6,853 bases of DNA from an uncultured Clostridia bacterium (lineage in GTDB: Bacteria; Bacillota_A; Clostridia; Christensenellales; Aristaeellaceae). This document shows, in pieces, positions 6,405 to 6,853 of the stretch. The translations under genes and the position numbers were made by a program. Each line of letters begins with the position of its first letter. Position 1 is the stretch's first letter. The notes beneath the pieces are model-generated. The model searched no databases and was not told the origin of the DNA. It worked only from the letters and a program-made list of their open reading frames with translations. The stretch lies in the NCBI GenBank assembly GCA_946408865.1, contig CAMJTZ010000099.1, positions 1 to 6,853 of the forward strand. Direction: 5' to 3'.

Positions 6405-6420
6405 GGAAGAAAGATCTTCC
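6405..6420 (-). promoter_or_regulatory. Second leader hairpin of the cyclase mRNA
   Basis: GGAAGA (6405-6410) and TCTTCC (6415-6420) form a perfect six-base-pair stem with a four-base loop. It lies in the roughly 110-base leader between the promoter at 6460-6468 and the ATG at 6342. Function unknown. Confidence 0.4.
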
Positions 6421-6459
6421 CGGATACGGAGCGTATGTTTTTATTCTGGATTCCTGAAC

Positions 6460-6468
6460 ATTATAGCA
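6460..6468 (-). promoter_or_regulatory. Extended -10 promoter of the second diguanylate cyclase
   Basis: The minus strand reads TGCTATAAT, a perfect extended -10 (TG-N-TATAAT). The hexamer 17 bases upstream (ATGAAA, 6483-6488) is a poor -35, as is usual for extended -10 promoters. The start is near 6453. Its upstream part overlaps the divergent promoter at 6478-6506. Confidence 0.65.
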
Positions 6469-6477
6469 TATTCCGCT

Positions 6478-6506
6478 TTGATTTTCATCTCTTTTTCCTG
6501 TATGAT
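6478..6506 (+). promoter_or_regulatory. Promoter of the zinc-finger peptide gene
   Basis: TTGATT (6478-6483) and TATGAT (6501-6506) are exactly 17 bases apart, four and five matches to the consensus hexamers. The start would be near 6513, with a leader of about 94 bases that includes a small GCGC-GAAC-GCGC hairpin (6580-6591) just before the ribosome binding site. Confidence 0.65.
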
Positions 6507-6606
6507 AACTCCAGCGAGAAAAACACTGCCAGCGCCCGGTCCGGCTGCGTATAAAGAAGTGGAACCCCCGAAAAGACCTGCGCGAACGCGCGGAAAGGAT
6601 GCCAAT

Positions 6607-6792
6607 ATGGAAGAGAAGAAGGTCGTAAGTCTCCCGGAAGAGCTGAGCGAAGAAACAATGGAACAGGTTTCCGGCGGAAAAGAGTCCGGCGATACCAAGC
6701 AAGTTACGTTTACATACAGATGTCCCTACTGCGGACGCCTCTTCAAGGGCGCGAAAGCGCTGCAGGATCACATCCGGGAAAAGCACCAGTAA
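6607..6792 (+). CDS. Double-glycine-leader peptide with a C2H2 zinc finger
   Basis: This 61-residue product joins two recognisable modules. Residues 1-24 resemble a class II bacteriocin / RiPP leader: acidic, with L13-S14-E-E-T-M18-E-Q-V21-S-G23-G24. Leu sits at -12, Ser at -11, Met at -7, Val at -4 and Gly-Gly at -2/-1, the pattern read by C39-peptidase ABC exporters. Residues 37-60 fit the classical zinc finger exactly: Y-x-C39-x2-C42-x3-F46-x5-L52-x2-H55-x4-H60, so a folded Zn(Cys2His2) core is expected. The predicted product after cleavage is 37 residues (25-61), net basic. ATG 6607 is supported by AAAGGA (6594-6599) seven bases upstream; earlier in-frame starts overlap the promoter. No exporter, immunity or modifying enzyme lies in the window. 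Alternatives are an intracellular nucleic-acid-binding miniprotein or a leader-like N-terminus by chance. The function is unknown. Confidence 0.85.
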   Translation: MEEKKVVSLPEELSEETMEQVSGGKESGDTKQVTFTYRCPYCGRLFKGAKALQDHIREKHQ

Positions 6793-6809
6793 AAGCGCAA
6801 TAGGGTAGA

Positions 6810-6839
6810 GGGAGGGCAAAGGCCCTCGCCCCTCCCGTT
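6810..6839 (+). terminator. GC-rich hairpin after the zinc-finger peptide gene, weak terminator
   Basis: GGGAGGG (6810-6816) pairs with CCCTCCC (6830-6836), seven base pairs with a 13-base loop, followed only by GTTG. A competing hairpin uses GAGGGC (6812-6817) and GCCCTC (6822-6827) with an AAAG loop. The two cannot form together. Lacking a T-run, it may be a weak terminator, a 3' stabiliser or an attenuator for a gene beyond the edge. Confidence 0.4.
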
Positions 6840-6853
6840 GCACCGTACGTACC

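Noticed and set aside
6343..6453. c-di-GMP riboswitch upstream of the cyclase
   Set aside because: The leader is structured but I could not find the conserved core bases of either known c-di-GMP riboswitch class.
6343..6843. N-terminal extension of the second cyclase frame
   Set aside because: It crosses its own promoter, the divergent promoter and the whole zinc-finger gene; ATG 6342 has a proper ribosome binding site.
1..6853. CRISPR arrays, tRNA or rRNA genes, insertion sequences
   Set aside because: No regularly spaced repeats, no cloverleaf or rRNA-like segments, and no transposase or flanking terminal repeats were seen.

Overview
The window looks like chromosomal DNA of a low-to-mid GC Gram-positive anaerobe, most likely a gut or rumen member of the Clostridia. 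The basis is strong AGGAGG-type ribosome binding sites, sigma-A-like promoters with 17-base spacers, a DUF2130 protein, diguanylate cyclases with the Firmicutes-style D-x-N-G-L-K active-site strand, and a peptide with a double-glycine leader. The genus assignment is inference; there is no rRNA or other marker gene here.

Layout, left to right. (1) At 1-275, on the minus strand, is the start of a DUF2130 coiled-coil gene cut by the window edge. (2) The stretch 276-595 carries its likely promoter, several inverted repeats and a nested hairpin. (3) At 596-754 (+) is an unrecognised 52-residue ORF, closed by a strong intrinsic terminator at 824-854. (4) A promoter at 909-937 drives a two-gene plus-strand unit: a GNAT acetyltransferase (1011-1544) and an NADPH-dependent FMN reductase / iron-sulfur-flavoprotein-like protein (1596-2135). 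(5) Converging on it is a minus-strand operon, read from 4685 down to 2165: a secreted periplasmic-binding-protein-like sugar receptor (3630-4685), then a membrane diguanylate cyclase with a dCache-like outer domain (2165-3610). Its promoter (4734-4762) abuts a terminator (4764-4793). (6) Upstream of that, also on the minus strand, is a second diguanylate cyclase (4819-6342) with six predicted membrane segments, a PAS-like linker region and GGDEF. (7) Its promoter overlaps a divergent plus-strand promoter for a 61-residue peptide (6607-6792), which joins a class-II-bacteriocin-like double-glycine leader to a textbook C2H2 zinc finger.

Two ideas tie the window together. First, the soluble receptor and the dCache diguanylate cyclase are adjacent, co-directional and separated by 19 bases. 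This suggests a ligand-sensing pair that converts an extracellular sugar-like signal into c-di-GMP. A second cyclase follows a different membrane-sensing design, and neither GGDEF domain shows the RxxD inhibitory site. Second, the double-glycine leader plus C2H2 finger is the most unusual item. If the leader is real, a eukaryote-like zinc finger of about 37 residues would be exported and trimmed by a C39-peptidase ABC transporter, which is not in this window. It shares its promoter region with the second cyclase.
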